This document shows positions 33,278-42,653 of a stretch of 64,000 bases of DNA, piece by piece. The notes under the pieces were generated by a model. The model worked only from the letters and a program-made list of their open reading frames with translations. It had not been told where the DNA came from and did no database searches. Origin of the DNA: Sinomicrobium soli (GTDB taxonomy: Bacteria > Bacteroidota > Bacteroidia > Flavobacteriales > Flavobacteriaceae). Made by a program: the position numbers and the translations under genes. Numbering within the stretch: the stretch's first letter is position 1; every line of letters starts with the position of its first letter. The stretch lies in NCBI RefSeq assembly GCF_003285545.1, contig NZ_QLNV01000021.1, positions 1 through 64,000 on the forward strand, in the 5' to 3' direction.

Positions 33278-36262
33278 ATGAAACACAAGAATCAACCTGG
33301 AATGAGTGTCAGTATCAGCAATTATACCTTGTGCTGTACACTGTTTTTTTTATTATGTACGCTGTGGTCCTTTGCGCAGGAAATTAAGGGTACGGTAACG
33401 GATGGGGCCGGGATTCCCATTGCCGGGGCATCCGTACTTGAAAAGGGAACAACCCATGGGGTGGTCACCGATTTTGACGGGAATTTTGAGATAGTGTTAG
33501 CCTCCGACGATGCTGTTCTTGAAGTGTCGTATATGGGGTTTAAGACTACCGAGGTCAATACGGAGGGCAGAGCAGTAGTGCAGGTGATACTGGAAGAGGA
33601 CCTTCAGGAGCTGGACGAGGTGGTGCTTATCGGTTTCGGGACCCAGAAAAGGGGCGATGTTACCAGCGCGGTGGCCTCGGTAAAGTCGGAAGATTTTATA
33701 CAGGGGAACGTCAGGGACGCAGCGCAGCTTATTCAGGGAAAAGTAGCGGGGTTAACGGTATCGACACCATCCGGAGACCCGACGTCCGACTCACAGATCA
33801 AGTTACGCGGATTGTCTTCGCTTACAGGGGGGACGGACCCGCTTGTTCTCATAGACGGAGTTCCGGGAAACCTGAATACCGTGGCTCCCGAAGATATCGA
33901 GTCCGTAGATGTACTTAAAGACGGCTCGGCTACGGCGATATACGGAACGCGGGGAACCAACGGGGTTATTATTATTACTACGAAAGGGGGAAATTATAAT
34001 ATGAAACCTACCATAGAATACAACGGCTACCTTTCCATGTCGGCCATAGCGAGAAAGCTCGATTTTATGGATGCTTCGGACCTCAGGAAAAGATGGGGAG
34101 AAGGATATGAATTTAACGGTGCCAATGTGGAAGATTTCGGGGCAGATACCGACTGGCTCGATGAAATTACCCGCAACGCATTTAGCCATGTTCACAACCT
34201 GACCTTCAGGGGAGGGAATGAGCAGACCAGTGTAACGGCTTCTTTAAACTACAGGGATATCCAGGGGATATTCCTGAAATCCGATAATAAAAAATATACG
34301 GGCAGAATAAACGTGGGGCACGCCATGTTCGACAATAAACTGAAAACCAATCTTGGGGTTATTGTCAGTGAACAGACCTATAATGCTTTGGGAGATGGCA
34401 CCAGTTTCAATCCGTATATCTACAGGCAGGCACTGATCAGGAACCCTACCGAACCGGTCAGGGATGCTGAGGGCAACTGGTTTGAGCGTGACGTTTATTT
34501 TTATGATAATCCTGTGGGCTATATAGAAGAAACCATAGGAGAAAACAGGTATAGGAATATGCGTTTTGATTTTAGTGTGAGCTATGATATAAATGAACAT
34601 TTTATTGTGAAAGGCTTGTACACCAGGAAAGGAAATTCCAATATCCGCGGGTTTTATCAAACAAAAAAACACGTCAGCACCGTGAAGTACGGGCAGGATG
34701 GATTTGCTTCGCGGGGAACTGACGATTATACGGGTAATTACGGGCAGGTAACGCTGGATTACAATCAGTCCTTTGGAAAACACAGGGTAACGGGTTTACT
34801 GGGATATAATTATGAAGATAACACCAATGAAGGGTTCTGGGCCAATAACCGGCGTTTTTCAACAGACGGTTTTACCTATAATAACATAGGAAACGGCCAG
34901 GGACTGGAACTGGGAGAGGCCGGAATGGGGAGCTATAAGGATTCGGATAAGCTGATCGCCTTCTTTACCCGGATCACCTATAACTTTGACGACCGTTATT
35001 TGCTGCTGGCCAGTTTGAGAAGAGAAGGTTCCTCCCGTTTTGGTGCCAATACCAAATGGGGTTATTTTCCGGGTGTTTCCGTTGGATGGCGTATCAACAG
35101 GGAGTCTTTCCTGGAACATAATAAATGGATGTACGATCTTAAACTCAGGGCAGGATTCGGGATCACCGGAACCAATGCCGGGGCTAATTACGAATCGCTC
35201 AGCGGACTTACCTATGGAGGGTATTTTTTTAATAACGGAAGCTGGGTGCGGGAACTGGTGCCGGCCAGGAATGCCAATCCGGACCTTAGGTGGGAGAAAA
35301 AGGAAGAGCTCAATTTCGGCCTGGATTACGGTTTCCTCGATGGCAGGATAAGCGGGACCATCGATTATTACAGCAGGAAGACCAAGGATGCACTGTATAA
35401 TTATGATGTGCCTACCCCTCCTTATTATTACGGTTCCATACTGGCCAATGTCGCACAGATAAAAAATTCGGGACTGGAGGTATTGCTGAACGTGATTCCG
35501 GTAAAGACCGATACTTTTGAATGGACGGCCGGTATGACGTATTCCACTAATTCGAATAAAATCGTTTCTCTGTCGAATGATCAGTTTCAGCTGACCAATG
35601 ATTTTTTTGATGAGGGGTATGCCAGCGAACCCATACAGGTAAGCACACACCGCATACAGGTAGGCCAGCCCATAGGCAATTTCTTCGGGTGGAAGAGCGT
35701 GGATATCACCGACGATGGTATCTGGCTGATCGAGACCCCGGACGGGGAGATAAAGCCGGCAACCGAAACGACCACAGATGACAGGCAGGTGCTTGGTAAC
35801 GGCCTCCCCAAATCGTATTTCAGCTGGAACAACTCGGTAAAATATAAAAACTGGGACCTCAATGTCAATATGAGAGGGGCATTCGGGTACCAGATCCTCA
35901 ACTTTTCAAGGATGTATTACGAAAACCCCACAGTAGATTACAACACGCTGAACACGGCCTATGACCCGGTCTACGGAAAAGCGGTTCTCAGTGATGTGCA
36001 ACGACTTGTGAGCTATTATGTGGAAGACGGTGATTTTCTGAAAATAGACAATGTGACCATAGGATATACCGTGCCCGCATCATTGCTCAAATTTATTCAG
36101 AATTGCAGGATATATGCCTCCGGGATCAACCTGGCTACCATTACCGGGTATAAGGGAATCGATCCCGAGGTCGATCGGGACGGCCTTGCTCCCGGTAACG
36201 ATGAACGGGACAAATACCCGTCTGTAAGAACATTCACATTGGGAATAAATCTAACCTTTTAA
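33278..36262 (+). CDS. SusC/RagA TonB-linked outer-membrane receptor (hydroxyproline locus)
   Basis: The outer-membrane importer of the hydroxyproline locus, 994 residues from the ATG at 33278, which opens a signal peptide ending in CTLWSFAQ. An in-frame ATG at 33215 would add 21 residues that spoil it. A carboxypeptidase-like domain follows (EIKGTVTDGAGIPIAGASVL), then the plug with LIQGKVAGLTVSTPSGDPTS, IKLRGLSSLTGGTDPLVLID and LKDGSATAIYGTRGTNGVII, then the barrel ending RTFTLGINLTF. There is no STN domain, so control is not through FecR and sigma; the promoter carries the shared direct-repeat operator instead. It pairs with the SusD 12 bp downstream. I infer that it carries hydroxyproline-containing (glyco)peptides. 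Confidence 0.95.
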   Translation: MKHKNQPGMSVSISNYTLCCTLFFLLCTLWSFAQEIKGTVTDGAGIPIAGASVLEKGTTHGVVTDFDGNFEIVLASDDAVLEVSYMGFKTTEVNTEGRAVVQVILEEDLQELDEVVLIGFGTQKRGDVTSAVASVKSEDFIQGNVRDAAQLIQGKVAGLTVSTPSGDPTSDSQIKLRGLSSLTGGTDPLVLIDGVPGNLNTVAPEDIESVDVLKDGSATAIYGTRGTNGVIIITTKGGNYNMKPTIEYNGYLSMSAIARKLDFMDASDLRKRWGEGYEFNGANVEDFGADTDWLDEITRNAFSHVHNLTFRGGNEQTSVTASLNYRDIQGIFLKSDNKKYTGRINVGHAMFDNKLKTNLGVIVSEQTYNALGDGTSFNPYIYRQALIRNPTEPVRDAEGNWFERDVYFYDNPVGYIEETIGENRYRNMRFDFSVSYDINEHFIVKGLYTRKGNSNIRGFYQTKKHVSTVKYGQDGFASRGTDDYTGNYGQVTLDYNQSFGKHRVTGLLGYNYEDNTNEGFWANNRRFSTDGFTYNNIGNGQGLELGEAGMGSYKDSDKLIAFFTRITYNFDDRYLLLASLRREGSSRFGANTKWGYFPGVSVGWRINRESFLEHNKWMYDLKLRAGFGITGTNAGANYESLSGLTYGGYFFNNGSWVRELVPARNANPDLRWEKKEELNFGLDYGFLDGRISGTIDYYSRKTKDALYNYDVPTPPYYYGSILANVAQIKNSGLEVLLNVIPVKTDTFEWTAGMTYSTNSNKIVSLSNDQFQLTNDFFDEGYASEPIQVSTHRIQVGQPIGNFFGWKSVDITDDGIWLIETPDGEIKPATETTTDDRQVLGNGLPKSYFSWNNSVKYKNWDLNVNMRGAFGYQILNFSRMYYENPTVDYNTLNTAYDPVYGKAVLSDVQRLVSYYVEDGDFLKIDNVTIGYTVPASLLKFIQNCRIYASGINLATITGYKGIDPEVDRDGLAPGNDERDKYPSVRTFTLGINLTF

Positions 36263-36274
36263 TACCAGCATATC

Positions 36275-37867
36275 ATGAAAACAAAACATATAGCCCCGTT
36301 CAGGTTAAAATTATGGGTATACGGTCTTACGGTCGCAGTGTTTCTGGCTGCATGTACCGATCTCTCCGAAGAAGTTTTCTCCGAAGTCACGGAAGATTCC
36401 TTTATTCCGGCTGATTCCGATGTCATAGCACTTATGGCCTCGGCATATACTCCGTTGCGTTTTGTCATGGACTGGCAGGGGTATTTCGACCTGCAGGAAG
36501 AACCGGCAGATGTTATTGTGACTCCTACGCGCCCCAACGGATGGGATGACGGGGGAATCTATAAAAGGATGCATTTTCACACCTGGACGAATACGGACTG
36601 GCAGCCCAGGAATACCTGGATTACCTGTTTTAACGGGATAAACAATATAAACAGGGTTATCCTGCAGATTACTTCGGGCGAATACCCTGTAGACGAAAGC
36701 CAGGTAGATTATATTATGGCGGAAATGAGGGGCTTACGGGCCTTGTATTATTCCATACTGATCGATACTCATGGCAATGTACCCGTCATATCCGATTATA
36801 CTGCAGAACTGCCGGTACAGCATACGCGGGAGGAGGTATACGATTTCATAGTCTCTGAACTCACCGAAGTTATTCCGCTGCTTACCGATGTGGTAGACCA
36901 ATCCACTTACGGACGTATGACCCGCTACGCAGCATGGCACGTACTGGCGAGGTTATATCTCAATGCCGAAGTGTATACGGGGACACCGCAATGGGATCAA
37001 TGTATCGCTGCCTGTGATGAGATCATCAATGACGGGAAATTCAACCTTTCCGAGAATTACAGGGCTATTTTCAGTACAAATAATGAAGACAACCCCGAAA
37101 TGGTTTTTGCCATCCCTTACGATCGTATTTACGCACCGCAATGGGGAGGTCACATGAAAATGCTTCTCCCGGATCACAGGTATGTATTCGGTATGGAAAC
37201 ACAACCCTGGGGAGGTTCGGGGGCCAACCCACAGTTTATAGACAGTTATCACCCGGAAGACAACCGTCTGAAAGATACCTGGCTTATGGGAGATCAACTC
37301 AATGCGAGTGACGGCACTGTGGTGATGACGTTGACCAAAGACATGCCCAGTATTTATGACTGCGAATTCACCGAAGGGTTCCGGTGCGGGAAATATGAAA
37401 TCGAGGAAGGGGCCACAGGATCTCTCAGCAATGATTTTCCCTTTTTCAGGTATACCGATGTACTGATGATGAAAGCCGAATCACTGTTGCGCACCGGGGA
37501 AAGTGCTGCCGCTGCACAGATAGTGACCGATGTGAGGAGGCGCTCTTTTGACAATCCGGCCGATGCAGAGGTTACCGGTACGGAACTGGAAGGGAATACG
37601 AATATGGCCTATGGTACCCTGGCCGTGGATGGCAGTATTGATGATCCGGGAGATCAGTCTCTGGTGCCTTACGGCCGTTTCCTGGATGAGCTGGGCTGGG
37701 AATTTGCCTGTGAAGCAAGGCGGAGGACAGACCTGATCAGGTTCGGGGTGTACCAAACCAAAAACTGGTATAACCATACCCCGAAGGGAGCACATACAGC
37801 CCTTTTTCCCATCGGGTATGAAGAGTTGAATACCAATGCCAATCTCAGGCAGAACCCGGGGTACTGA
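36275..37867 (+). CDS. RagB/SusD family lipoprotein (hydroxyproline locus)
   Basis: A 530-residue surface ligand-binding partner of the preceding SusC. The lipoprotein signal ends at LAAC with C27. Family features are SAYTPLRFVMDWQGYFDLQE near the start, IMAEMRGLRALYYSILIDTH in the helical core and FLDELGWEFACEARRRTDLI at the C-terminus. Many surface-exposed Trp and Tyr (TRPNGWDDGG, HTWTNTDWQPRNTW) could bind sugar or proline rings. It starts 12 bp after susC and ends in a strong terminator shared with the convergent araC gene. Ligand inferred from context only. Confidence 0.93.
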   Translation: MKTKHIAPFRLKLWVYGLTVAVFLAACTDLSEEVFSEVTEDSFIPADSDVIALMASAYTPLRFVMDWQGYFDLQEEPADVIVTPTRPNGWDDGGIYKRMHFHTWTNTDWQPRNTWITCFNGINNINRVILQITSGEYPVDESQVDYIMAEMRGLRALYYSILIDTHGNVPVISDYTAELPVQHTREEVYDFIVSELTEVIPLLTDVVDQSTYGRMTRYAAWHVLARLYLNAEVYTGTPQWDQCIAACDEIINDGKFNLSENYRAIFSTNNEDNPEMVFAIPYDRIYAPQWGGHMKMLLPDHRYVFGMETQPWGGSGANPQFIDSYHPEDNRLKDTWLMGDQLNASDGTVVMTLTKDMPSIYDCEFTEGFRCGKYEIEEGATGSLSNDFPFFRYTDVLMMKAESLLRTGESAAAAQIVTDVRRRSFDNPADAEVTGTELEGNTNMAYGTLAVDGSIDDPGDQSLVPYGRFLDELGWEFACEARRRTDLIRFGVYQTKNWYNHTPKGAHTALFPIGYEELNTNANLRQNPGY

Positions 37868-37887
37868 ACGTGATTTTCAGGAATATA

Positions 37888-37917
37888 AAAGGCGGATGCA
37901 ACAGGGCATCCGCCTTT
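37888..37917. terminator. bidirectional intrinsic terminator between susD and araC
   Basis: AAAGGCGGATGC (37888-37899) pairs perfectly with GCATCCGCCTTT (37906-37917) around a 6-base loop. A-rich and T-rich flanks fit termination from both sides. It begins 20 bp after the susD stop and abuts the araC stop at 37919. Confidence 0.88.
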
Positions 37918-37918
37918 A

Positions 37919-38788
37919 TTATTTCTGGTGCTGCATCCTGTACTGTGTAGGGGTAACCCCTTTCAGTTCTTTGAATTTCCGGTTAAAATTGGTGATATTC
38001 TGAAACCCGCACATTTCCGACACGATGGCTACGGGCATTTCCGGGTTGCGGTAGAGTAACTTACAGGCGTGTTCGATACGTATTTCAATGAGAAACTGGA
38101 AAAAAGTCTTGTTGGTCCGTTTTTTGAAATACCTGCAAAAAGCATTCTTGCTCATGTTGGCCTTCCGGGCTATGGTATCCAGCGAAATCACCTCGTTAAA
38201 GTGCTGCATGGCATGATTGAATACTGCATTCATCCGCTTTCCTTCGTCATCGGTATATTTTTTCCGGTATACAAAGGAAGAGAGCGCCTGTTTATCTGCA
38301 ATGATAATGAGGTGTATGATCTTGAGGAGTGTTCCGATACGTGAAATTTTGCCCTGTCCTTTGAGCTTGTTAAAATGTCTCACGATCTTTTTCCTGTCAG
38401 ACAGTACCGTGATCCCGTATTCCGATTCCTTGAAAAAGGTTTCGGTCCCGGCCATATCCGGGATGGTGAAAAATTCCCTGCCGAAAGAATTTTTGGCGAA
38501 AAAAAGCGTGTACATTACGGAACGGGGGGCAGCGTTAATATCACTTTTGAACACATGGGGGATGTTCTCACCGATCACGAGAATATCGCCGGCCTGATAG
38601 TGATTTATGGTGTCTCCCACAATGAGCGAGCCGGCGCCCTCCACGATATAGCTGATCTGTATTTCCTCGTGCTGGTGGAGCTGGTCATAAAATACGGTTT
38701 CGCAGTCCTCCTGGTATACCAGGGCTTCCTGCTCCGGTTTGGGTATTTTAAATGGCAGTACTTTCAAATGGTGCTGGTTTTTACTCAT
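37919..38788 (-). CDS. AraC family transcriptional regulator with cupin domain
   Basis: A 289-residue regulator from the ATG at 38788; longer frames up to 38884 would add a basic stretch without conservation. The N-terminal AraC-type cupin (about residues 20-100, HQHEEIQISYIVEGAGSLIV, YQAGDILVIGENIPHVF) should bind the inducer. The C-terminal pair of helix-turn-helix motifs spans about 185-285 (SLDTIARKANMSKNAFCRYF and VAIVSEMCGFQNITNFNRKF). It lies between susCD and the hydroxyproline operon, convergent with the former and divergent from the latter. The 21-bp direct repeats at three nearby promoters are what an AraC protein would bind, so it is the best candidate activator; hydroxyproline or an intermediate is the likely inducer. 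Confidence 0.93.
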   Translation of the reverse strand: MSKNQHHLKVLPFKIPKPEQEALVYQEDCETVFYDQLHQHEEIQISYIVEGAGSLIVGDTINHYQAGDILVIGENIPHVFKSDINAAPRSVMYTLFFAKNSFGREFFTIPDMAGTETFFKESEYGITVLSDRKKIVRHFNKLKGQGKISRIGTLLKIIHLIIIADKQALSSFVYRKKYTDDEGKRMNAVFNHAMQHFNEVISLDTIARKANMSKNAFCRYFKKRTNKTFFQFLIEIRIEHACKLLYRNPEMPVAIVSEMCGFQNITNFNRKFKELKGVTPTQYRMQHQK

Positions 38789-39100
38789 TAAGTGAGATTT
38801 GAAACGCTCCGACGCTTGCGTTGAAATTTTTTTTCGGGTTTCCCATGTATGCCTCATGGGTTTGCCCCGAGCTTGTTGACTCATCGGGTGCGGTTAAAAA
38901 TATCCTGATCCCTGCGCCGGAATATGTATCCGGTATTCCGGAACACAGGCCTAACGGGCTTTCTGCCTGGGATTATCGATTAAATTTACTAATAAAATAC
39001 AAATAGTTGCTTATATATGGTAATATAGTGTAAGTATACGCTAATAATGGTGAATTACCACGCCATTATTAACTATAATTTTGTTTAAAAATCAATCGAT
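38789..39100. other. divergent control region between araC and the hydroxyproline operon
   Basis: A 312-bp spacer without a gene. The araC-proximal half shows no recognisable promoter of its own. An extra TAATA at 38990 lies 31 bp before operator B, which occupies 39021-39083. The ATG of the first hydroxyproline gene is at 39101, only about 12 bp after the predicted transcript start. Confidence 0.6.
39021..39083 (+). promoter_or_regulatory. shared direct-repeat operator and promoter B (hydroxyproline operon)
   Basis: Half-sites TAATA at 39021 and 39042 are 21 bp apart; the -7 element TAATTTTG (39076-39083) is a perfect consensus and starts 34 bp after the second half-site. The second half-site is also the left arm of a perfect 9-bp inverted repeat, TAATAATGG (39042-39050) with CCATTATTA (39063-39071). 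No -33 TTG is present, as expected for an activator-dependent promoter. Confidence 0.8.
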
Positions 39101-40024
39101 ATGGCAATTCAATGGCAAGGCGTAATGCCGGCAGTGACTACCAAGTTTACAGCAGATGACAGGCTGGACATGGTAATGTTTGAAAAAAATGTAAAAGCAC
39201 AACTGGAAGCAGGCGTAAACGGGATCATTCTCGGGGGAACCCTCGGGGAAGCCAGTACGCTGACACAGGAGGAAAAGGAGACCCTGATCAGGGAAACCCT
39301 CGAAATCGTGGAGGGAAAGGTGCCGGTGATCATTAATATTGCCGAGCAGAGTACCCGCGATGCAATAGCAGTGACCAGGAGAGCCGAGGCATTGGGTGCG
39401 GACGGACTCATGGTACTCCCGCCCATGAGGTACAGGTCGACCGACAGGGAGACCGTAGTTTATTTCAGGGAAGTGGCAGGAAATACCGGTTTGCCGGTCA
39501 TGATCTACAACAACCCGACAGACTATAAGATAGAGGTTACCCTGGATATGTTTGCGGAACTGCTGGAACTGGACAATATCCAGGCCGTGAAAGAATCTAC
39601 CCGCGACATTACCAATGTGACCCGTATTCGCAATCGTTTCGGCGATCGCCTGAAAATACTTGGTGGGGTAGACACCCTGGCATTCGAAAACCTGGTGGCC
39701 GGGGCAGATGGCTGGGTGGCCGGCCTGGTTTGCGCCTTTCCTGCAGAGACCGTGGCTATATACAAGCTGATCAAGGCGGGAAGGATCCGGGAGGCCCTGG
39801 ATATATACCGCTGGTTTATGCCCCTGCTGGAACTCGACATAACACCCCAGCTGGTACAGAACATCAAGCTGGCGGAAGTAGCTACCGGCATCGGTACCGA
39901 AAATGTGAGGGCACCCCGGTTACCCCTCGAAGGAGCGGAACGGGAAAGGGTACTGGATATTATAGATACTGCCTTGAAAAACAGGCCGGAACTTCCCGAA
40001 TACAAGAATTTGGCACTTGTTTAA
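39101..40024 (+). CDS. 1-pyrroline-4-hydroxy-2-carboxylate deaminase (DapA family)
   Basis: Predicted to deaminate and dehydrate 1-pyrroline-4-hydroxy-2-carboxylate to 2-oxoglutarate semialdehyde, the third step of hydroxyproline breakdown. The 307-residue protein has the DHDPS/NAL fold: GTLGEASTLTQEEKE near residue 46, the catalytic Tyr Y136 in VMIYNNPTDYK, and the Schiff-base Lys K164 in QAVKEST. A lysine-synthesis role (DapA) is unlikely because the gene stands between a hydroxyproline-type regulator and three other enzymes of this pathway. It opens the operon and is followed by the aldehyde dehydrogenase after 33 bp. It starts on ATG with a very short predicted leader. Confidence 0.88.
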   Translation: MAIQWQGVMPAVTTKFTADDRLDMVMFEKNVKAQLEAGVNGIILGGTLGEASTLTQEEKETLIRETLEIVEGKVPVIINIAEQSTRDAIAVTRRAEALGADGLMVLPPMRYRSTDRETVVYFREVAGNTGLPVMIYNNPTDYKIEVTLDMFAELLELDNIQAVKESTRDITNVTRIRNRFGDRLKILGGVDTLAFENLVAGADGWVAGLVCAFPAETVAIYKLIKAGRIREALDIYRWFMPLLELDITPQLVQNIKLAEVATGIGTENVRAPRLPLEGAERERVLDIIDTALKNRPELPEYKNLALV

Positions 40025-40057
40025 ACAGTTGCTTATAACCCTAAAAAACAGTACGGT

Positions 40058-41626
40058 TTGATTACAGGAAAAAATCAGATAGCCGGAACATTTTCGGCAG
40101 AAGGACAGCAGACTTTCAGAACCACCGATCCCGCGGCGGATAAGGAGAATCCGCAGGAGTTTTTTGAGGCAACCCCGGCGGAGACAGACCGGGCGGTGAA
40201 CCTTGCTTCGGAAGCTTTCCGCATCTATAAAAAAACGAGTGGAACAGACCGGGCGGCATTCCTGGAAGCGATAGCTGCACGGCTGGAAGCTTCCGAAGAG
40301 GACATCATCAGTTGTTATATCCGCGAATCGGCGCTTCCGGAAGGCCGTGCCAGGGGCGAATTTGCCCGTACTACCGGGCAGCTTCGGGCCTTTGCGGTGA
40401 TGTTGCGCGAAGGCTCGTGGGTCGAGGCCATTATCAGCAACCCGGAAGGCAAACCCGATATCCGGAGGGTACAATGCCCGGTGGGGCCGGTAGCCGTGTT
40501 CGGGGCCAGTAATTTTCCGCTGGCTTTTTCCACGGCCGGTGGAGATACGGCCAGTGCCCTGGCTGCAGGGTGCCCGGTTGTTGTCAAGGCACATCCCATG
40601 CACGCTGCTACGGGCGAACTTGTAGCCCTCGCCATAGCCGATGCGGCCCGGGAAACCGGAATGCCGGAAGGCGTATTTTCCCACCTGAACGGCAAAAGCC
40701 TTGAAACGGGGCAACGGCTGGTAAAACACCCAAAGGTAAAAGCGGTAGGTTTTACAGGGAGTATTAGTGGTGGAACCGCCCTGTACCGCCTGGCGTGCAA
40801 CCGGGAAGAGCCCATACCCGTCTATGCGGAAATGGGAAGTGTCAATCCCGTTGTGGTCCTGCCGTCTGCCCTGGAAGACAAGAAAGACTTCTGGGCAGCA
40901 CAATACGCGGGCTCCATTACTGCGGGTACTGGGCAGTTCTGTACCAACCCGGGGCTCCTGCTGGGCATAGCCGGCAGGGAACTGGACAGTTTTACCGAAG
41001 CCCTCGGCAAGGCTATAGGACAGAAGGCAGCTTCGTGTATGCTCCACCCGGATATCAAGGCACAGTACCTTAAAAAGAGGGATGAGGTGTTATCGCAGCC
41101 GGGGTACTCGGTGGTTACGGCTCCGGAGCGTGAAGCGGACGGCAATTTTGCCCTGCCGCATGTGATTGCCGCAGATGCGGAGGTCTTTATGAAAAACGGG
41201 GTATACCACCAGGAAGTGTTCGGTCCCTTTTCGGTAGTGGTAAAATGCAGGGACAAGGCACAGCTTACGGAAGTACTGCAACACCTGGAAGGACAACTGA
41301 CAGGTACGGTACTTGCAGAAAAAGAACAGGAATTACAGGAATATGCTCCGGCCATAGATGCCCTGAAAGAACGGGTGGGGAGGCTTATCCTTAACGGGGT
41401 CCCCACCGGGGTGGAAGTTTGTGCCGCCATGATGCACGGCGGCCCCTTTCCGGCTTCTACAGACAGCAAGTTTACTTCGGTAGGGCTTACCGCGGTACAG
41501 CGGTGGGTACGTCCCGTAGCGTACCAGGACTGGCCCGATGCCCTGCTTCCGGATGCCCTCAGAAACAGTAATCCCTTAAATATTTTCAGGAATTTAAACG
41601 GTGTAATTACCAAAAACGCTGTATAG
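40058..41626 (+). CDS. 2-oxoglutarate semialdehyde dehydrogenase
   Basis: Predicted to oxidise 2-oxoglutarate semialdehyde to 2-oxoglutarate with NAD(P)+, the last step of the hydroxyproline route. The 522-residue protein belongs to the long aldehyde dehydrogenase group of about 510-525 residues known from hydroxyproline and sugar-acid pathways. The catalytic Cys is C295 in GTGQFCTNPG and the general base E258 in YAEMGSVNPVVV; FGASNFPLAFSTAGGDTASA is the cofactor loop. It starts with TTG at 40058; no ATG or GTG fits the conserved N-terminus (ITGKNQIAG). It lies 33 bp after the deaminase gene and 3 bp before the epimerase gene. Confidence 0.9.
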   Translation: MITGKNQIAGTFSAEGQQTFRTTDPAADKENPQEFFEATPAETDRAVNLASEAFRIYKKTSGTDRAAFLEAIAARLEASEEDIISCYIRESALPEGRARGEFARTTGQLRAFAVMLREGSWVEAIISNPEGKPDIRRVQCPVGPVAVFGASNFPLAFSTAGGDTASALAAGCPVVVKAHPMHAATGELVALAIADAARETGMPEGVFSHLNGKSLETGQRLVKHPKVKAVGFTGSISGGTALYRLACNREEPIPVYAEMGSVNPVVVLPSALEDKKDFWAAQYAGSITAGTGQFCTNPGLLLGIAGRELDSFTEALGKAIGQKAASCMLHPDIKAQYLKKRDEVLSQPGYSVVTAPEREADGNFALPHVIAADAEVFMKNGVYHQEVFGPFSVVVKCRDKAQLTEVLQHLEGQLTGTVLAEKEQELQEYAPAIDALKERVGRLILNGVPTGVEVCAAMMHGGPFPASTDSKFTSVGLTAVQRWVRPVAYQDWPDALLPDALRNSNPLNIFRNLNGVITKNAV

Positions 41627-41629
41627 CCT

Positions 41630-42631
41630 ATGGCGAGAAAAACCTTTTTTTGTGTGGATGCCCATACCTGCGGCAACCCTGTAAGAGTTGTTGCCGGGGG
41701 AGTTCCCTTCCTGCGGGGAGCCACCATGAGCGAAAAACGCCGGCATTTCATGGAGGAATACGACTGGATCCGCAGGGGGCTCATGTTTGAGCCCCGCGGG
41801 CACGATATGATGAGCGGCAGTATGTTGTTTGCCCCGTCCGATCCGCAGAACGATGCGGGCATACTTTTTATAGAGACCAGCGGCTGCCTCCCCATGTGTG
41901 GTCACGGTACCATAGGTACGGTAACCGTGATGATCGAAGAGGGACTGGTGACCCCCAGGGTCCCGGGAGAACTCCGGCTGGAAACCCCTGCCGGACTGGT
42001 AAGGGTCACATACCGCCGGGAAGGTAAAAGGGTAAGCTCGGTAAAACTCACGAATATCAAGTCGTATCTCGCTGCGACCGGTATTGAAGTACAGTGTCCG
42101 GAACTCGGGCCGCTGAAAGTGGATGTGGCCTACGGGGGAAATTTTTATGCCATAGTCGATGTACAGCCAGGTTTCAGGGGACTGGAACACTACCAGGCAG
42201 GGGATCTTATTTCCTGGAGCCGCGTGCTCCGGAGCCGTATCGGGGGACAATATGATTTTGTACATCCCGAGGATCCGTCCATCAGCGGCCTGAGCCATAT
42301 TTTGTGGACGGGTACCGTACTGGACCCGGGAAGTACGGCCCGGAATGCCGTGTTTTACGGCGACAAGGCCATAGACCGTTCTCCCTGCGGTACGGGCACC
42401 TCGGCGCGTATGGCGCAGTGGTACGCCAGGGGAAAACTGAAAAAGGGAGACGACTTTGTTCACGAAAGTATTATCGGAAGTGTCTTTACCGGGAGGATAG
42501 AAGAAGAAACCGAGCTGGACGGAAAGAAGGCCATAGTGCCCAGTATCGAAGGCTGGGCCCGGGTTACGGGGTATAACACCATTATCATAGATGACGACGA
42601 CCCCTATGCCCACGGTTTCCAGGTGTTGTGA
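41630..42631 (+). CDS. 4-hydroxyproline 2-epimerase
   Basis: Converts trans-4-hydroxy-L-proline to cis-4-hydroxy-D-proline, the first step of the pathway. The 333-residue protein of the proline racemase family has both catalytic cysteines, C90 in LPMCGHGTIG and C253 in DRSPCGTGTSA. Retention of the second Cys points to an epimerase; the related trans-3-hydroxyproline dehydratases have Thr there. It starts on ATG 3 bp after the aldehyde dehydrogenase stop, which suggests translational coupling. A proline racemase activity is possible but does not fit the neighbours. Confidence 0.93.
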   Translation: MARKTFFCVDAHTCGNPVRVVAGGVPFLRGATMSEKRRHFMEEYDWIRRGLMFEPRGHDMMSGSMLFAPSDPQNDAGILFIETSGCLPMCGHGTIGTVTVMIEEGLVTPRVPGELRLETPAGLVRVTYRREGKRVSSVKLTNIKSYLAATGIEVQCPELGPLKVDVAYGGNFYAIVDVQPGFRGLEHYQAGDLISWSRVLRSRIGGQYDFVHPEDPSISGLSHILWTGTVLDPGSTARNAVFYGDKAIDRSPCGTGTSARMAQWYARGKLKKGDDFVHESIIGSVFTGRIEEETELDGKKAIVPSIEGWARVTGYNTIIIDDDDPYAHGFQVL

Positions 42632-42653
42632 TCATATACTTAAATTTATTCAT

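Noticed and set aside
39101-40024. Reading the DapA-like gene as lysine-synthesis dihydrodipicolinate synthase
   Set aside because: It is first in an operon with 4-hydroxyproline epimerase, an FAD oxidase and a semialdehyde dehydrogenase under an AraC promoter; the family includes the hydroxyproline pathway deaminase.
41630-42631. trans-3-hydroxy-L-proline dehydratase
   Set aside because: Both catalytic Cys (C90 and C253) are present; the dehydratases have Thr at the second position.
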